The position numbers were made by a program, and so were the translations under genes. The notes beneath the pieces were generated by a model, which made no database searches, was not told the DNA's origin, and saw only the letters and a list, made by a program, of their open reading frames with translations. A stretch of 64,000 nucleotides of DNA from Sphingomonas sp. Leaf343 (GTDB lineage: Bacteria > Pseudomonadota > Alphaproteobacteria > Sphingomonadales > Sphingomonadaceae), in assembly GCF_001423765.1 (NCBI RefSeq), contig NZ_LMPG01000012.1:94400-158399 (forward strand), read 5' to 3'. Positions 25,644 through 34,722 of this stretch are shown piece after piece (within the stretch, counting starts at the first letter, position 1; every line of letters starts with the position of its first letter).

Positions 25644-27755
25644 ATGCGGTGGTTGATCGCGCTGACGGCATGCGTGCTGACGATCGCGCCGGGCTCCGCG
25701 CAGACATCCCGAACCCACGGCTCCCGGGGCGTTACGACGTCGCATTCCGCACCGCATGCCTGGCTCCCGGCCCATCCCTATATCCGGTGGACCACCAGCT
25801 GGGGTTCGGCGCAGATGCCCGCCGAGGGCGACAACGCCCTTCCCGCCGGATCCGACCGTGACATCACGCTGCGACAGGTCGTCCGGCTGTCCGCCGGCGG
25901 AACGAGGCTGCGTGTGCGCCTGTCGAACCGCTTCGGAACGCAGCCGCTGATGATCGGGGCGGGCCATATCGCATCGGCCACCCGACCTGGGACATCGCGC
26001 ATCGCGGCGGGTAGATCGCTGACCTTCGCCGGCCACGGCGATGCCGTGATCCCGGCTGGCGCGGACATCTATTCTGATGCGGTCGCGATCGACATCGCGG
26101 CGGGAAGCGACCTGGCGATCAGCCTTTTCCTCCCGGAAACACCGGCGCCACAGACCGGCCATCCCGGATCACGGGCAACCAGTTTCCTGGCGTCTGGCAA
26201 CCGGGTCGGGGATGCCGAACTGGCCGACGCGAAGGCCGTCGTTCACTGGTACGCGATAACCGATGTCGAGGTCGCGGGCGGATCGGCCACGGACGCGGGC
26301 ACGGTCGTGGCGATCGGCGATTCGATCACCGACGGTTACGGGGTGAAGCCGGAGCGGAACACGCGCTGGCCGGACATCCTCGCCACGCGGCTGCGGTCGA
26401 CGGCGGCGACATCGAGAATCGGCGTCGTCAACGCCGGCATCGGCGGCAACCGCATCCTGCTCGATGGTCTCGGCCCCAACCTGATGGCGCGTTTCGATCG
26501 CGACGTGGTGTCGCGCAGCGGCGTGCGCTGGGCGATCCTGCTGGAGGGCGTCAACGATCTCGGTGTCCTGACCCGCGATGCGCCTGCGACACCGGCGCAG
26601 CATGCCGGAATCATCGCCGGGATCACCGCCGCCTATCGCCAGCTCGCCGCACGGGCGCATGCACAAGGGATCGCGCTGATCGGCGGTACGATCACGCCGT
26701 TCGGCGGCAACGACTATTATCATCCCGGCCCGGCGACGGAGGCCGATCGACAGGCGATCAACGCCTTCATCCGCGGCTCAGGCGTGTTCGACGCGGTGAT
26801 CGATTTCGACGCTCTGCTACGCGATCCCGCCATGCCCGACCGGCTGGCGTCCCGCTACGATTCGGGTGACCATCTGCATCCGTCGGAGGCCGGATATCGC
26901 GCGATGGGCGAGGCGGTGCCGTTGGCATTGTTCGCCGCGAAGTCCGTCGACCCGCGACCGGCGATCGCATTGACGTTCGACGATATCCCGTCGCACGGCC
27001 CGCTCCCGCCGGGCGAGACGCGGCTGTCGGTCATTCGCACGATCACTGCGGCGCTGGCGGCCGGGAAGATCCCCGCGTTCGGCTTCCTCAACGCGGGCAT
27101 CGGCACGAACGAAGTGGGCGCCGCTGCCGCCACCGCCGCGTGGCGCGCCGCCGGCTACCCGCTCGGCAATCACGGCTGGTCGCATCTGGCGCTGGGCAAC
27201 GTCGGCGCAGCCGCGTTCACCGCCGACCTGATCCGCAACGAACCGCCGCTGGCGCGGGCCGGCGGCGACTGGCGCTGGTTCCGCTACCCCTTTCTCGACG
27301 AGGGCCGCGATCCGGCGATCCGCGAAACGGTGCGTGCGACGCTGGCCGAACGCGGCTACCGGATCGCGGCGGTGACGACCAGCTTCGCCGATTACGACTG
27401 GAACGCGCCCTATGTCGCCTGCCGGGCCAGGCGCGACGCCGGCGCCATCGCACGGCTGGAGGCCGCCTATCTGACGGACGTCCGCACATCGGCGCTGGCT
27501 GCGCGGGCAGCATCGCAGGCGCGAACCGATCGCGATGTGCCGCAGGTCGTCCTGATGCACGTCGGCGCGTTCGGCGCTCACATGCTGCCAAGGGTGCTGG
27601 CCGAGTATCGCACGCTCGGCTTCCGCTTCGTCCCGCTGGAAGAGGCGCAGCGCGATCCGTTCTATGCCGCCGCCGTCGACCCTCGCCTGCCGGGGCCATC
27701 CCCGACGCTGCCCTACGCGCCGCTGCAGGGGCCGCCGAAGGGATTGTGCGGATAG
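25644..27755 (+). CDS. Secreted SGNH-hydrolase / NodB-type deacetylase fusion
   Basis: A 703-residue bifunctional protein with a signal peptide (about 1-19). Residues about 40-430 form a GDSL/SGNH esterase: GDSITDGYG (nucleophile Ser227), GIGGN (266-269), GVND (Asn304) and the Asp409-His412 pair in SGDHLHPS. Residues about 435-690 form a CE4/NodB-like domain: TFDD (444-447), NHGWSH (His510, His514 metal ligands) and RYPFLDEG (545 onward). Both activities would remove acyl groups from polysaccharide, for example acetyl groups on xylan. It neighbours lacI, GH43, xylB and xylA and has a LacI-like operator, so a xylan role is likely but not proven. Confidence 0.85.
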   Translation: MRWLIALTACVLTIAPGSAQTSRTHGSRGVTTSHSAPHAWLPAHPYIRWTTSWGSAQMPAEGDNALPAGSDRDITLRQVVRLSAGGTRLRVRLSNRFGTQPLMIGAGHIASATRPGTSRIAAGRSLTFAGHGDAVIPAGADIYSDAVAIDIAAGSDLAISLFLPETPAPQTGHPGSRATSFLASGNRVGDAELADAKAVVHWYAITDVEVAGGSATDAGTVVAIGDSITDGYGVKPERNTRWPDILATRLRSTAATSRIGVVNAGIGGNRILLDGLGPNLMARFDRDVVSRSGVRWAILLEGVNDLGVLTRDAPATPAQHAGIIAGITAAYRQLAARAHAQGIALIGGTITPFGGNDYYHPGPATEADRQAINAFIRGSGVFDAVIDFDALLRDPAMPDRLASRYDSGDHLHPSEAGYRAMGEAVPLALFAAKSVDPRPAIALTFDDIPSHGPLPPGETRLSVIRTITAALAAGKIPAFGFLNAGIGTNEVGAAAATAAWRAAGYPLGNHGWSHLALGNVGAAAFTADLIRNEPPLARAGGDWRWFRYPFLDEGRDPAIRETVRATLAERGYRIAAVTTSFADYDWNAPYVACRARRDAGAIARLEAAYLTDVRTSALAARAASQARTDRDVPQVVLMHVGAFGAHMLPRVLAEYRTLGFRFVPLEEAQRDPFYAAAVDPRLPGPSPTLPYAPLQGPPKGLCG

Positions 27756-27774
27756 ACTCCGCAGCAAGCGCTAC

Positions 27775-28836
27775 CTATCGACTGCGCGGCCGTTTGCGCG
27801 GCGCTGCGTCGGACTGACGGCGGATCAGCGTGAAATCCAGCATCCGATGCTTCTCCGCCGCGTCGTTCGGCTTCTGGCGGCGGATCGTCGACACCAGCAG
27901 TTCGACCGCAGCGCGGGACATGTCGGCGATCGGCTGGTGGATGGTCGTCAGTTCGGGCCAGATCGCGGTCGACAGCGTCGTGTCGTCGAAGCCGCAGACG
28001 GTCAGGTCGCTGGGCACGTCGAGCCCGCGGCGATGCGCGACCGCGACCGTCGCCGCCGCCATATCGTCGTTCGAGGCGAAGATCGCGGACGGCGGATCGT
28101 CCAGTTCCAGCAACTGCTCCGCCGCGTCGAGCCCCGATCGATAGGTGTAGAGCCCGTGCGCGATCAGCGCGTCGTCGATCGCGATCCCCGCCTCCTCCAG
28201 CGCCGCAGAATACCCTTCCAGCCGGCGGGCGCTGGCGGACAGGTTCGGGTTGCCCGTGATGAAGCCGATCCGGCTGTGACCCAGCGCCATGATGTGGCGC
28301 ATCATCGTCAACGCGGCCTCGCGATCGTCGATGCGGATCGCCAGCAGATCGTCGGGCACGCGCCCGGTCGCGACCGTGACGGTCGGGATGTTCGCCGCCG
28401 CCAGCAATTCCAGCACCGCATCCGCCTCGCACAGCGGCGGCGGCAGGACGACGCCGTCGATGCCGCTGTCGATCAGATGGCGGGTCACCTCAAGCTCATG
28501 TTCGCCGAGTTCACATTTCTCGACGATGATCTGCACATCGTTGCGGCTCGCCTGATCCAGACTGCCGAGCAGGAATTCGCTGAGAAAGCCGGCGCTGGGA
28601 TTGCTGTAGAGCAGGCCGATCCGCGTCTGCCCCGCGCCCGCCAGACTGCGCGCCGCCGGATTGGGCGCATAGTTCAGCGCGGAGATCGCGGCATTGACCG
28701 TTTCGCGCGTGGCCGGGCGGACATTGCTCTCGCCGTTGATGACGCGCGACACCGTCATCGGGGAAACCCCCGCACGCCGGGCGACGTCGCTGATCGTCGG
28801 AGCGGAGCCGGCGCGGCGGGATGGTTTCGGCTTCAT
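27775..28836 (-). CDS. LacI-family transcriptional regulator of the xylose cluster
   Basis: A 353-residue repressor. The helix-turn-helix is TISDVARRAGVSPMTVSRVINGES (with hinge helix NPAARSLA), and the periplasmic-binding-like effector domain runs from about 70 to 340, ending SAIFASNDDMA and GFDDT. It probably represses the xylose/xylan genes until a xylose derivative binds, as XylR does in Caulobacter; the effector cannot be read from sequence. It is divergent from the GH43 gene, with an AGCGCT-centred palindrome (28944-28955) in between. A hairpin directly upstream of its start may mediate autoregulation. Confidence 0.9.
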   Translation of the reverse strand: MKPKPSRRAGSAPTISDVARRAGVSPMTVSRVINGESNVRPATRETVNAAISALNYAPNPAARSLAGAGQTRIGLLYSNPSAGFLSEFLLGSLDQASRNDVQIIVEKCELGEHELEVTRHLIDSGIDGVVLPPPLCEADAVLELLAAANIPTVTVATGRVPDDLLAIRIDDREAALTMMRHIMALGHSRIGFITGNPNLSASARRLEGYSAALEEAGIAIDDALIAHGLYTYRSGLDAAEQLLELDDPPSAIFASNDDMAAATVAVAHRRGLDVPSDLTVCGFDDTTLSTAIWPELTTIHQPIADMSRAAVELLVSTIRRQKPNDAAEKHRMLDFTLIRRQSDAAPRKRPRSR

Positions 28837-28875
28837 GATTGCGCTGCTTTCCCCAAACCGGGGGTTAGCGCAATC
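28837..28875. promoter_or_regulatory. Inverted repeat next to the lacI start
   Basis: GATTGCGCT (28837-28845) and AGCGCAATC (28867-28875) form a 9-bp inverted repeat enclosing CCCC/GGGG. It begins one base upstream of the lacI start codon, so it forms a stem in the leader and each arm contains AGCGC as in the operators. It could be an autoregulatory site or simply a hairpin. Confidence 0.4.
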
Positions 28876-28943
28876 GTCACGATGCGAAATGCCCGCGAAA
28901 ACCCGTAATGGCCACCCTTGCCCTTGCCCAAAACGCTGGATAT

Positions 28944-28955
28944 GGTAGCGCTACC
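28944..28955. promoter_or_regulatory. LacI-type operator palindrome before GH43
   Basis: GGTAGCGCTACC is a perfect 12-bp palindrome within TATGGTAGCGCTACCCC. Its AGCGCT core is typical of xylose regulators of the LacI family in alphaproteobacteria. It lies 68 bases upstream of the GH43 ATG and 107 bases from the lacI start, in the divergent intergenic region. Confidence 0.7.
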
Positions 28956-29022
28956 CCGCCCGCTTCGGTGGTCGTACAGACCTCATCAGAAGGTCGCTCA
29001 AACTGGAAGGATCGCCAAGGCC

Positions 29023-30099
29023 ATGCGTACCCGCACCCTCTTGCTCGCCGCCGCCGCGACGCTGATCGCCGGCGGAGTCGCGATCGCCCGGACGGATCAG
29101 CCGCGCAGTCCCGACGGTCGCCGTTATTTGTCGCAGCCGCTGGTGCGCGAGATCTACACCGCCGATCCCTCTGCCCATGTCTGGGACGGCAAGATCTACG
29201 TCTACAACAGTCACGACATCGACGGCCCGACGCCGGAGGACGATCTCGGCGCGCATTTCGAGATGCGCGACTACCGCGTGCTGAAGATGGACGGCATCGG
29301 CAAACCGGCGACGGTCGGCCCCGTAGCGCTCGACGTGAAGCAGGTGCCCTGGGCCGAAAAGCAGATGTGGGCACCGGATGCGGCGCGAAAGAACGGCACC
29401 TATTATCTCTATTTCCCCGCCAAGGATCGTCAGGGCGCATTCCGCATCGGTGTCGCGACCTCGAAGTCGCCGATGGGCCCGTTCAAGGCGAATCCCCAAC
29501 CGATCAAAGGCAGCTTCTCGATCGATCCGGCCGTCTTCACCGACGACGACGGCAAGGCGTACATGTACTTCGGTGGCATCTGGGGCGGGCAGCTTCAACG
29601 CAATACCACCGGCACCTATGATCCGAACGGGTCGAAGACCGACCTTCAGGCCGACGACAAGCCCGCGCTGACCGCCAAGGTCGCGGCGATGACGCCCGGC
29701 ATGACCGAGTTCGCCGAGAAGCCGCGCGATGTCGTCATCCTCGACGAGGCGGGCAAGCCGCTGCTCGGCGGCGATCACGATCGGCGGTTCTTCGAGGCGT
29801 CGTGGATGCACAAGTACAAGGGCAAGTATTACTTCTCCTACTCGACCGGCGACACGCATTTCCTGAACTACGCGATCGGCGACAATCCCTATGGCCCGTT
29901 CACCTACAAGGGGCATGTGATGCTGCCGGTACAGGGCTGGACGACGCATCACTCGATCGTCGAATGGGACAAGCAGTGGTGGCTGTTCTACGCCGATACG
30001 CAGCTGTCCGGGCAGACGCGGCTGCGCAACGTCAAGGTCACCGAGTTGTTCTACAATCCCGACGGCACGATCCGGACCATCGATCCGTTCGTGAAGTGA
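29023..30099 (+). CDS. Glycoside hydrolase family 43, exported
   Basis: A 358-residue five-bladed beta-propeller enzyme with a signal peptide (about 1-23). Catalytic residues can be placed by family pattern: Asp48 (YTADPSAHVW, base), Asp168 (SIDPAVFTDDDG, pKa modulator) and Glu258 (RFFEASWMHK, acid). GH43 enzymes hydrolyse beta-xylosides or alpha-L-arabinofuranosides; the exact substrate is open, but xylB and xylA follow on the same strand, which points to xylo-oligosaccharides. The ATG at 29023 is preceded by GGAAGG and gives the signal peptide; longer forms are unlikely. A LacI-type operator lies upstream. Confidence 0.9.
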   Translation: MRTRTLLLAAAATLIAGGVAIARTDQPRSPDGRRYLSQPLVREIYTADPSAHVWDGKIYVYNSHDIDGPTPEDDLGAHFEMRDYRVLKMDGIGKPATVGPVALDVKQVPWAEKQMWAPDAARKNGTYYLYFPAKDRQGAFRIGVATSKSPMGPFKANPQPIKGSFSIDPAVFTDDDGKAYMYFGGIWGGQLQRNTTGTYDPNGSKTDLQADDKPALTAKVAAMTPGMTEFAEKPRDVVILDEAGKPLLGGDHDRRFFEASWMHKYKGKYYFSYSTGDTHFLNYAIGDNPYGPFTYKGHVMLPVQGWTTHHSIVEWDKQWWLFYADTQLSGQTRLRNVKVTELFYNPDGTIRTIDPFVK

Positions 30100-30106
30100 T
30101 CGGCTG

Positions 30107-31549
30107 ATGTTCCTCGGCATCGATATCGGTACGTCGGGCGTCAAGGCGGTGGTGCTCGACACCGCCGGCGCGGTCGTGGCGCAGGGTACTGCAGCGCTGA
30201 CCGTACAGCGCCCGCAGCCCCTGTGGTCCGAACAGGACCCCGCCGCATGGTGGGATGCGACCACTGCCGCGGTGCAGGCGATCGACCCGGCGGTACGTCG
30301 CTCGGTGCGCGGCATCGGACTGGCCGGGCAGATGCACGGCGCGACCCTGCTCGGTGCTGACGACCGGCCCTTGCGCCCGGCAATCCTCTGGAACGACGGG
30401 CGCTCGTTCGCCGAGTGCGCGGAGCTGGAAGCGGCGGAGCCTGAATTCCACAGTGTCGGTGGCAATCTGGTGATGCCGGGCTTCACCGCACCCAAGCTGG
30501 AATGGGTCCGCAGGCACGAACCAGACACGTTCGCGCAGGTCCGCACCGTGCTGCTGCCCAAGGACTATGTCCGCCTGCTGATGACGGGCGAAAAGGCGTC
30601 CGACCTTTCCGACTCGGCAGGCACCCTGTGGCTCGATGTTGCGCAGCGCCGCTGGAGCGACACGCTGCTCGCCGCCACCGGCCTGACGATCGATCAGATG
30701 CCACGACTGGTCGAGGGTACGGAGATCAGCGGACATCTGCTGCCGGACGTCGCCGAACTCTGGGGCATGCCGCAGGTGCCGGTCGCGGGCGGCGGCGGGG
30801 ACAATGCGGCGGGGGCGGTCGGCGTCGGCGTGGTGGCGGACGGCGATGCGCTGCTGTCGCTCGGCACGTCGGGGGTCATCTTCGTCGCCAACGACGCTTT
30901 CCGCCCCAACGTCGCGGGCGCAGTCCACGCCTTCTGCCACGCGCTGCCGGGATTATGGCACCAGATGGCGGTGCATCTGAGCGCTGCATCCTGCATCGAC
31001 TGGGTCGCGCGGATCACGGGTGCAGCGGGAGCCGCCGACCTGTTCGCGCGCGCCGAAGCCGCCGGCCCCGCCAGCGGTCCGGAGTTGTTCCTGCCTTACC
31101 TGTCGGGGGAGCGGACGCCGCACAACGACGCGCAGGTCCGCGGCGCGTTCCTGCGGCTCGACAACGACACCGGCCCGGAACGGCTCGCGCAGGCGGTGCT
31201 GGAGGGCGTGGCCTTCGCGCTCGCTGACGGAGTGCGCGTCCTGCGCGAAGCGGGCACCACCGTCGATCGCCTGTCGGTGATCGGCGGCGGCGCACGCTCC
31301 GCCTACTGGGGCCGCACGCTGGCCGCTGCGATGGACGTGCCGCTGGTCTATCTGAAAGGCGGCGAGGTCGGGCCCGCCCTCGGCGCAGCCCGTCTCGCCC
31401 AGCTTGCCGTCGACGGCGGCGTGCCCGCTCAGGTCTGCGTCGCCCCGCCCGTATCCCACGTCATCGAGCCGGACCGCGAACTGGTAGACCGGCTTGCCCC
31501 CAAATACGCCGCGTTCCGCGACGCCTATCCCCGCATGAGGACCTTCTGA
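30107..31549 (+). CDS. xylB: Xylulokinase
   Basis: A 480-residue FGGY-family sugar kinase that phosphorylates D-xylulose to xylulose-5-phosphate, feeding the pentose phosphate pathway. The N-terminal [40 protein letters not shown] and the ATP site [13 protein letters not shown] are typical of XylB. It starts eight bases after the GH43 stop and overlaps xylA by one base (TGATG), so the three genes form an operon. The catalytic Asp in the [13 protein letters not shown] segment is present. Confidence 0.95.
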   Translation: MFLGIDIGTSGVKAVVLDTAGAVVAQGTAALTVQRPQPLWSEQDPAAWWDATTAAVQAIDPAVRRSVRGIGLAGQMHGATLLGADDRPLRPAILWNDGRSFAECAELEAAEPEFHSVGGNLVMPGFTAPKLEWVRRHEPDTFAQVRTVLLPKDYVRLLMTGEKASDLSDSAGTLWLDVAQRRWSDTLLAATGLTIDQMPRLVEGTEISGHLLPDVAELWGMPQVPVAGGGGDNAAGAVGVGVVADGDALLSLGTSGVIFVANDAFRPNVAGAVHAFCHALPGLWHQMAVHLSAASCIDWVARITGAAGAADLFARAEAAGPASGPELFLPYLSGERTPHNDAQVRGAFLRLDNDTGPERLAQAVLEGVAFALADGVRVLREAGTTVDRLSVIGGGARSAYWGRTLAAAMDVPLVYLKGGEVGPALGAARLAQLAVDGGVPAQVCVAPPVSHVIEPDRELVDRLAPKYAAFRDAYPRMRTF

Positions 31550-32856
31550 TGGCTGACTTCTTCGCCGACATTCCCCAGATCGCGTTCGAGGGTCCGGAGA
31601 CGACCAACGAACTCGCCTATCGCTTCTACGACAAGAACCGCGTCGTGCTGGGCAAGACGATGGAGGAGCATCTGCGCTTCGCCGCCTGCTTCTGGCACAC
31701 CTTCTGCTGGCCCGGCAGCGACGTGTTCGGCGGCGGCACCTTCGACCGCCCCTGGCACCGCGGCCCGAACGACAGCGCGGCGGCGGCGCAGAAGCGCGAG
31801 GTCGCGTTCGACTTCTTCTCGAAGCTCGGCGTACCCTATTATTGCTTCCACGATGTCGACGTGATGGCCGACGCGAACGGCGTGGCCGAGCATCGTCGCT
31901 TCTTCGCGGAGGCCGTCGACCATCTCGAAAAGCTGCAGGCTTCGTCGGGCCGCAAGTTGCTGTGGGGCACCGCCAACCTGTTCAGCCATCCGCGCTTCGC
32001 CGCCGGTGGTGCGACCAACCCCGACCCGGAAGTGTTCGCATTCGGCGCGATGCAGGTTCGCGACGCGCTGGAGGCGACGCATCGCCTCGGCGGCCAGAAC
32101 TACGTGCTGTGGGGCGGTCGCGAGGGGTATGAGACGCTGCACAACACCGATCTCAAGCGCGAGCTCGACAATCTCGGTCGCTTCCTGACGCTGGTCGTGG
32201 AGCACAAGCACAAGATCGGCTTCACCGGCACGATCCTGATCGAGCCGAAGCCGCACGAGCCGACCAAGCACCAGTACGACTTCGACACCGCCACCGTGTA
32301 CGGCTTCCTCAAGCGCTACGGCCTTGAGAACGAGGTTCGCGTCAATATCGAGGCAAACCACGCGACGCTGGCGGGCCACACGTTCGAGCATGAGATCGCG
32401 ACCGCCTCCGCGCTCGGAATCTTCGGGTCGATCGACGCCAATCGCGGCGATCCTCAGAATGGCTGGGACACGGATCAATTCCCGAATTCGGTCGAGGAAC
32501 TGACGCTGGCAATGCTGGAAATCCTCCGCGCGGGCGGCTTCACGACCGGGGGCTTCAACTTCGACGCCAAGGTCCGCCGTCAGTCGATGGACGCGATCGA
32601 CCTGTTCCATGGCCATATCGGCGGCATCGACGTCGTCGCGAAGGGGCTGCTGAACGCCGCGGCCCTGATCGAGGACGGTCGCCTCGACGCGATCAAGGTC
32701 GAACGCTACGCCGGCTGGACGGGCGCCTTCGGCGAGCAGATCGGCGGCCTCGACCTCGCCGGCATCGCTGATCTTGCGGTCGAAAAGGCGCTGGATCCGA
32801 AGCCACGCTCCGGCCGGCAGGAGCGGATCGAGAACATCATCAATCGTTTTATCTGA
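31549..32856 (+). CDS. xylA: Xylose isomerase
   Basis: A 435-residue class II xylose isomerase, converting D-xylose to D-xylulose. The catalytic histidine lies in YYCFHDVDV, and the metal-binding residues in [15 protein letters not shown] and [18 protein letters not shown], with the later aspartates in [10 protein letters not shown] and [11 protein letters not shown]. This places the organism on the isomerase route rather than the oxidative Weimberg route used by Caulobacter, although the latter could exist elsewhere in the genome. It is the last gene of the xyl operon; a REP-like element follows. Confidence 0.97.
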   Translation: MADFFADIPQIAFEGPETTNELAYRFYDKNRVVLGKTMEEHLRFAACFWHTFCWPGSDVFGGGTFDRPWHRGPNDSAAAAQKREVAFDFFSKLGVPYYCFHDVDVMADANGVAEHRRFFAEAVDHLEKLQASSGRKLLWGTANLFSHPRFAAGGATNPDPEVFAFGAMQVRDALEATHRLGGQNYVLWGGREGYETLHNTDLKRELDNLGRFLTLVVEHKHKIGFTGTILIEPKPHEPTKHQYDFDTATVYGFLKRYGLENEVRVNIEANHATLAGHTFEHEIATASALGIFGSIDANRGDPQNGWDTDQFPNSVEELTLAMLEILRAGGFTTGGFNFDAKVRRQSMDAIDLFHGHIGGIDVVAKGLLNAAALIEDGRLDAIKVERYAGWTGAFGEQIGGLDLAGIADLAVEKALDPKPRSGRQERIENIINRFI

Positions 32857-32872
32857 CGCCCCCACGCCACTT

Positions 32873-32956
32873 CGTCATTGCGAGCGAAGCGAAGCAATCT
32901 CGTCCCGGACGCGCAGTTCCGGATTGCTGCCTTGCTTCCGTCCTCGCAGTGACGAC
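32873..32956. repeat. REP-like 'HCERSEAIS' interspersed repeat
   Basis: The sequence CGTCATTGCGAGCGAAGCGA and following AGCAATCTCG is a widely dispersed bacterial repeat, which in translation gives HCERSEAIS. A degenerate inverted arm (GGATTGC...CGCAGTGACG) closes it at 32931-32956, so it can fold as a long imperfect hairpin. It fills much of the 265-base gap between xylA and paoA. Confidence 0.75.
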
Positions 32957-33121
32957 CGTGCGTGCCACCACGCAAGAGTGGGCTCCGTCCATTCATCGCG
33001 CCGATGAGCCAGGCTCATCGTCAGCGAAGATTGTCACGGGTCCGGTCGGTGTTATCGTGCGTTAAGAGCACGACGACAGCATGATGTCTCCCACAGGCGA
33101 CATCAGAGGAACAGGACCCTC

Positions 33122-33769
33122 ATGGATCAGACAATCGAACCGGCTGCGAGCGGGACCATCTCCCGCCGCGGCATTATCGTAGGCGGTGCGGCGACCGTCG
33201 CGGTAACGGCCGTGTCCGCCGCCGACGCACAAGAGGCGGCCCCCGCCCCGCAACCGACGATGATGCCCGTCGTGCTGGAGGTGAACGGCCAGCGTCGGGA
33301 CCTGAACCTCGACACCCGCACCACCCTGCTCGACGCGCTACGCGAGCATCTGCACCTGACCGGCACCAAAAAGGGCTGCGACCACGGCCAGTGCGGTGCC
33401 TGCACGGTCATGGTCGACGGCAAGCGCATCAATAGCTGCCTCAGCCTCGCCGTGATGCACCAAGGCGACAAGGTCACCACAATCGAAGGGCTCGGCACCC
33501 CCGACAAGTTGCACCCGATGCAGGCCGCGTTCGTGAAGCATGACGGATACCAGTGCGGATACTGCACGCCCGGTCAGATCTGCTCCGCGGTCGCGGTGCT
33601 CGACGAGATCAAGGCGGGCATCCCCAGTCATGCCTCGCAGGACATCACCGGCAAGTTCCAGGTGACCGACGCCGAAATCCGCGAGCGGATGAGCGGCAAC
33701 ATCTGCCGCTGCGGTGCCTATTCCAACATCGTCGAGGCGATGAACGAAGTTGCGGGGACACGCGCATGA
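33122..33769 (+). CDS. paoA: Aldehyde oxidoreductase iron-sulfur subunit (PaoA type)
   Basis: A 215-residue xanthine oxidase-family small subunit with a Tat signal peptide ([11 protein letters not shown], cleavage near ADA-Q at about 36). The plant-type [2Fe-2S] cluster ligands are Cys86, Cys91, Cys94 and Cys106; the second cluster is held by Cys145, Cys148, Cys195 and Cys197 in the helical domain. With PaoB and PaoC it forms a periplasmic molybdo-flavoenzyme that oxidises aldehydes to acids, as YagTSR does in E. coli. The genes paoA-paoB-paoC overlap by four bases each. The dedicated chaperone PaoD is not seen here. Confidence 0.93.
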   Translation: MDQTIEPAASGTISRRGIIVGGAATVAVTAVSAADAQEAAPAPQPTMMPVVLEVNGQRRDLNLDTRTTLLDALREHLHLTGTKKGCDHGQCGACTVMVDGKRINSCLSLAVMHQGDKVTTIEGLGTPDKLHPMQAAFVKHDGYQCGYCTPGQICSAVAVLDEIKAGIPSHASQDITGKFQVTDAEIRERMSGNICRCGAYSNIVEAMNEVAGTRA

Positions 33770-34722
33770 AGCCCTTCTCCTACGAACGCGCGACGACGCC
33801 CGCCGAGGCCGCCGCCGCCGCGCTCCGCAACCCCGGTGCCAAGTTCATCGCCGGCGGCACCAACCTGCTCGACCTGATGAAGCTGGAGATCGAGACGCCG
33901 CAGCATCTGGTCGATGTCGGCACGCTGAAGCTCGACCGGATCGAGAAGACGTCTAACGGCGGCCTGCGCATCGGCGCGCTCGTCACCAACACCGATCTCG
34001 CCGCCGACCAGCGTGTCCGCCGCGATTACGGCGTCCTCAGCCGCGCGATCGTCGCGGGTGCATCGGGCCAGCTTCGCAACAAGGCGACGACTGCGGGCAA
34101 CCTGCTCCAGCGCACACGCTGCCCGTATTTCTATGACACCAATCAGGCGTGCAACAAGCGCAAGCCCGGCTCCGGCTGTGCGGCGATCGGCGGGTTCAGC
34201 CGCCAGCTCGCGGTGATGGGCGTCAGCGATGCGTGCATCGCGACCTATCCGGGCGATATGGCCGTGGCGATGCGCGTGCTCGACGCATCGGTGGAGACGG
34301 TGAACTCCGCCGGCCAGTCGCGGACGATCCCGATCGCCGACTTCCACCGCCTGCCCGGCAACACCCCGCATATCGAAACGGCGCTGGCTCCGGGCGAGCT
34401 CATCACCGCGGTGACGCTGCCGAAACCGATCGGCGGCACGCACATCTATCGCAAGGTCCGCGACCGCGCCTCCTACGCCTTCGCGCTCGTCTCCGTCGCG
34501 GCGGTGATCCAGAAGGACGGCAGCGGCCGCGTCGCGGTCGGCGGCGTCGCGCACAAACCTTGGCGCGTCGAAGCGGCGGAAGCCGCCATGCCGCAGGGGT
34601 CGAAGGCCGTTGCAGCTCGCCTGATGGCCGGTGCGAAGCCGACCAGGGACAACCAGTTCAAGGTGCCGCTGGTGGAGCGAACGCTCGCCGCCGCGCTGGC
34701 CGAAGTGAGGGCCACAGCATGA
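33766..34722 (+). CDS. paoB: Aldehyde oxidoreductase FAD-binding subunit (PaoB type)
   Basis: A 318-residue FAD subunit. The FAD-binding segments are [14 protein letters not shown] (26-39) and [13 protein letters not shown] (about 108-120). Four cysteines, Cys119, Cys129, Cys138 and Cys157, are placed as in PaoB-type subunits that also carry a [4Fe-4S] cluster. It has no signal peptide and would be co-exported with the Tat-bearing PaoA. The ATG overlaps the paoA stop (ATGA), fixing the start. Electron flow would run from the molybdenum centre through the clusters to FAD. Confidence 0.93.
   Translation: MKPFSYERATTPAEAAAAALRNPGAKFIAGGTNLLDLMKLEIETPQHLVDVGTLKLDRIEKTSNGGLRIGALVTNTDLAADQRVRRDYGVLSRAIVAGASGQLRNKATTAGNLLQRTRCPYFYDTNQACNKRKPGSGCAAIGGFSRQLAVMGVSDACIATYPGDMAVAMRVLDASVETVNSAGQSRTIPIADFHRLPGNTPHIETALAPGELITAVTLPKPIGGTHIYRKVRDRASYAFALVSVAAVIQKDGSGRVAVGGVAHKPWRVEAAEAAMPQGSKAVAARLMAGAKPTRDNQFKVPLVERTLAAALAEVRATA

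Noticed and set aside
32774..33007. A frame containing RHCERSEAIS
   Set aside because: This is translation of the dispersed repeat; such frames are usually spurious.
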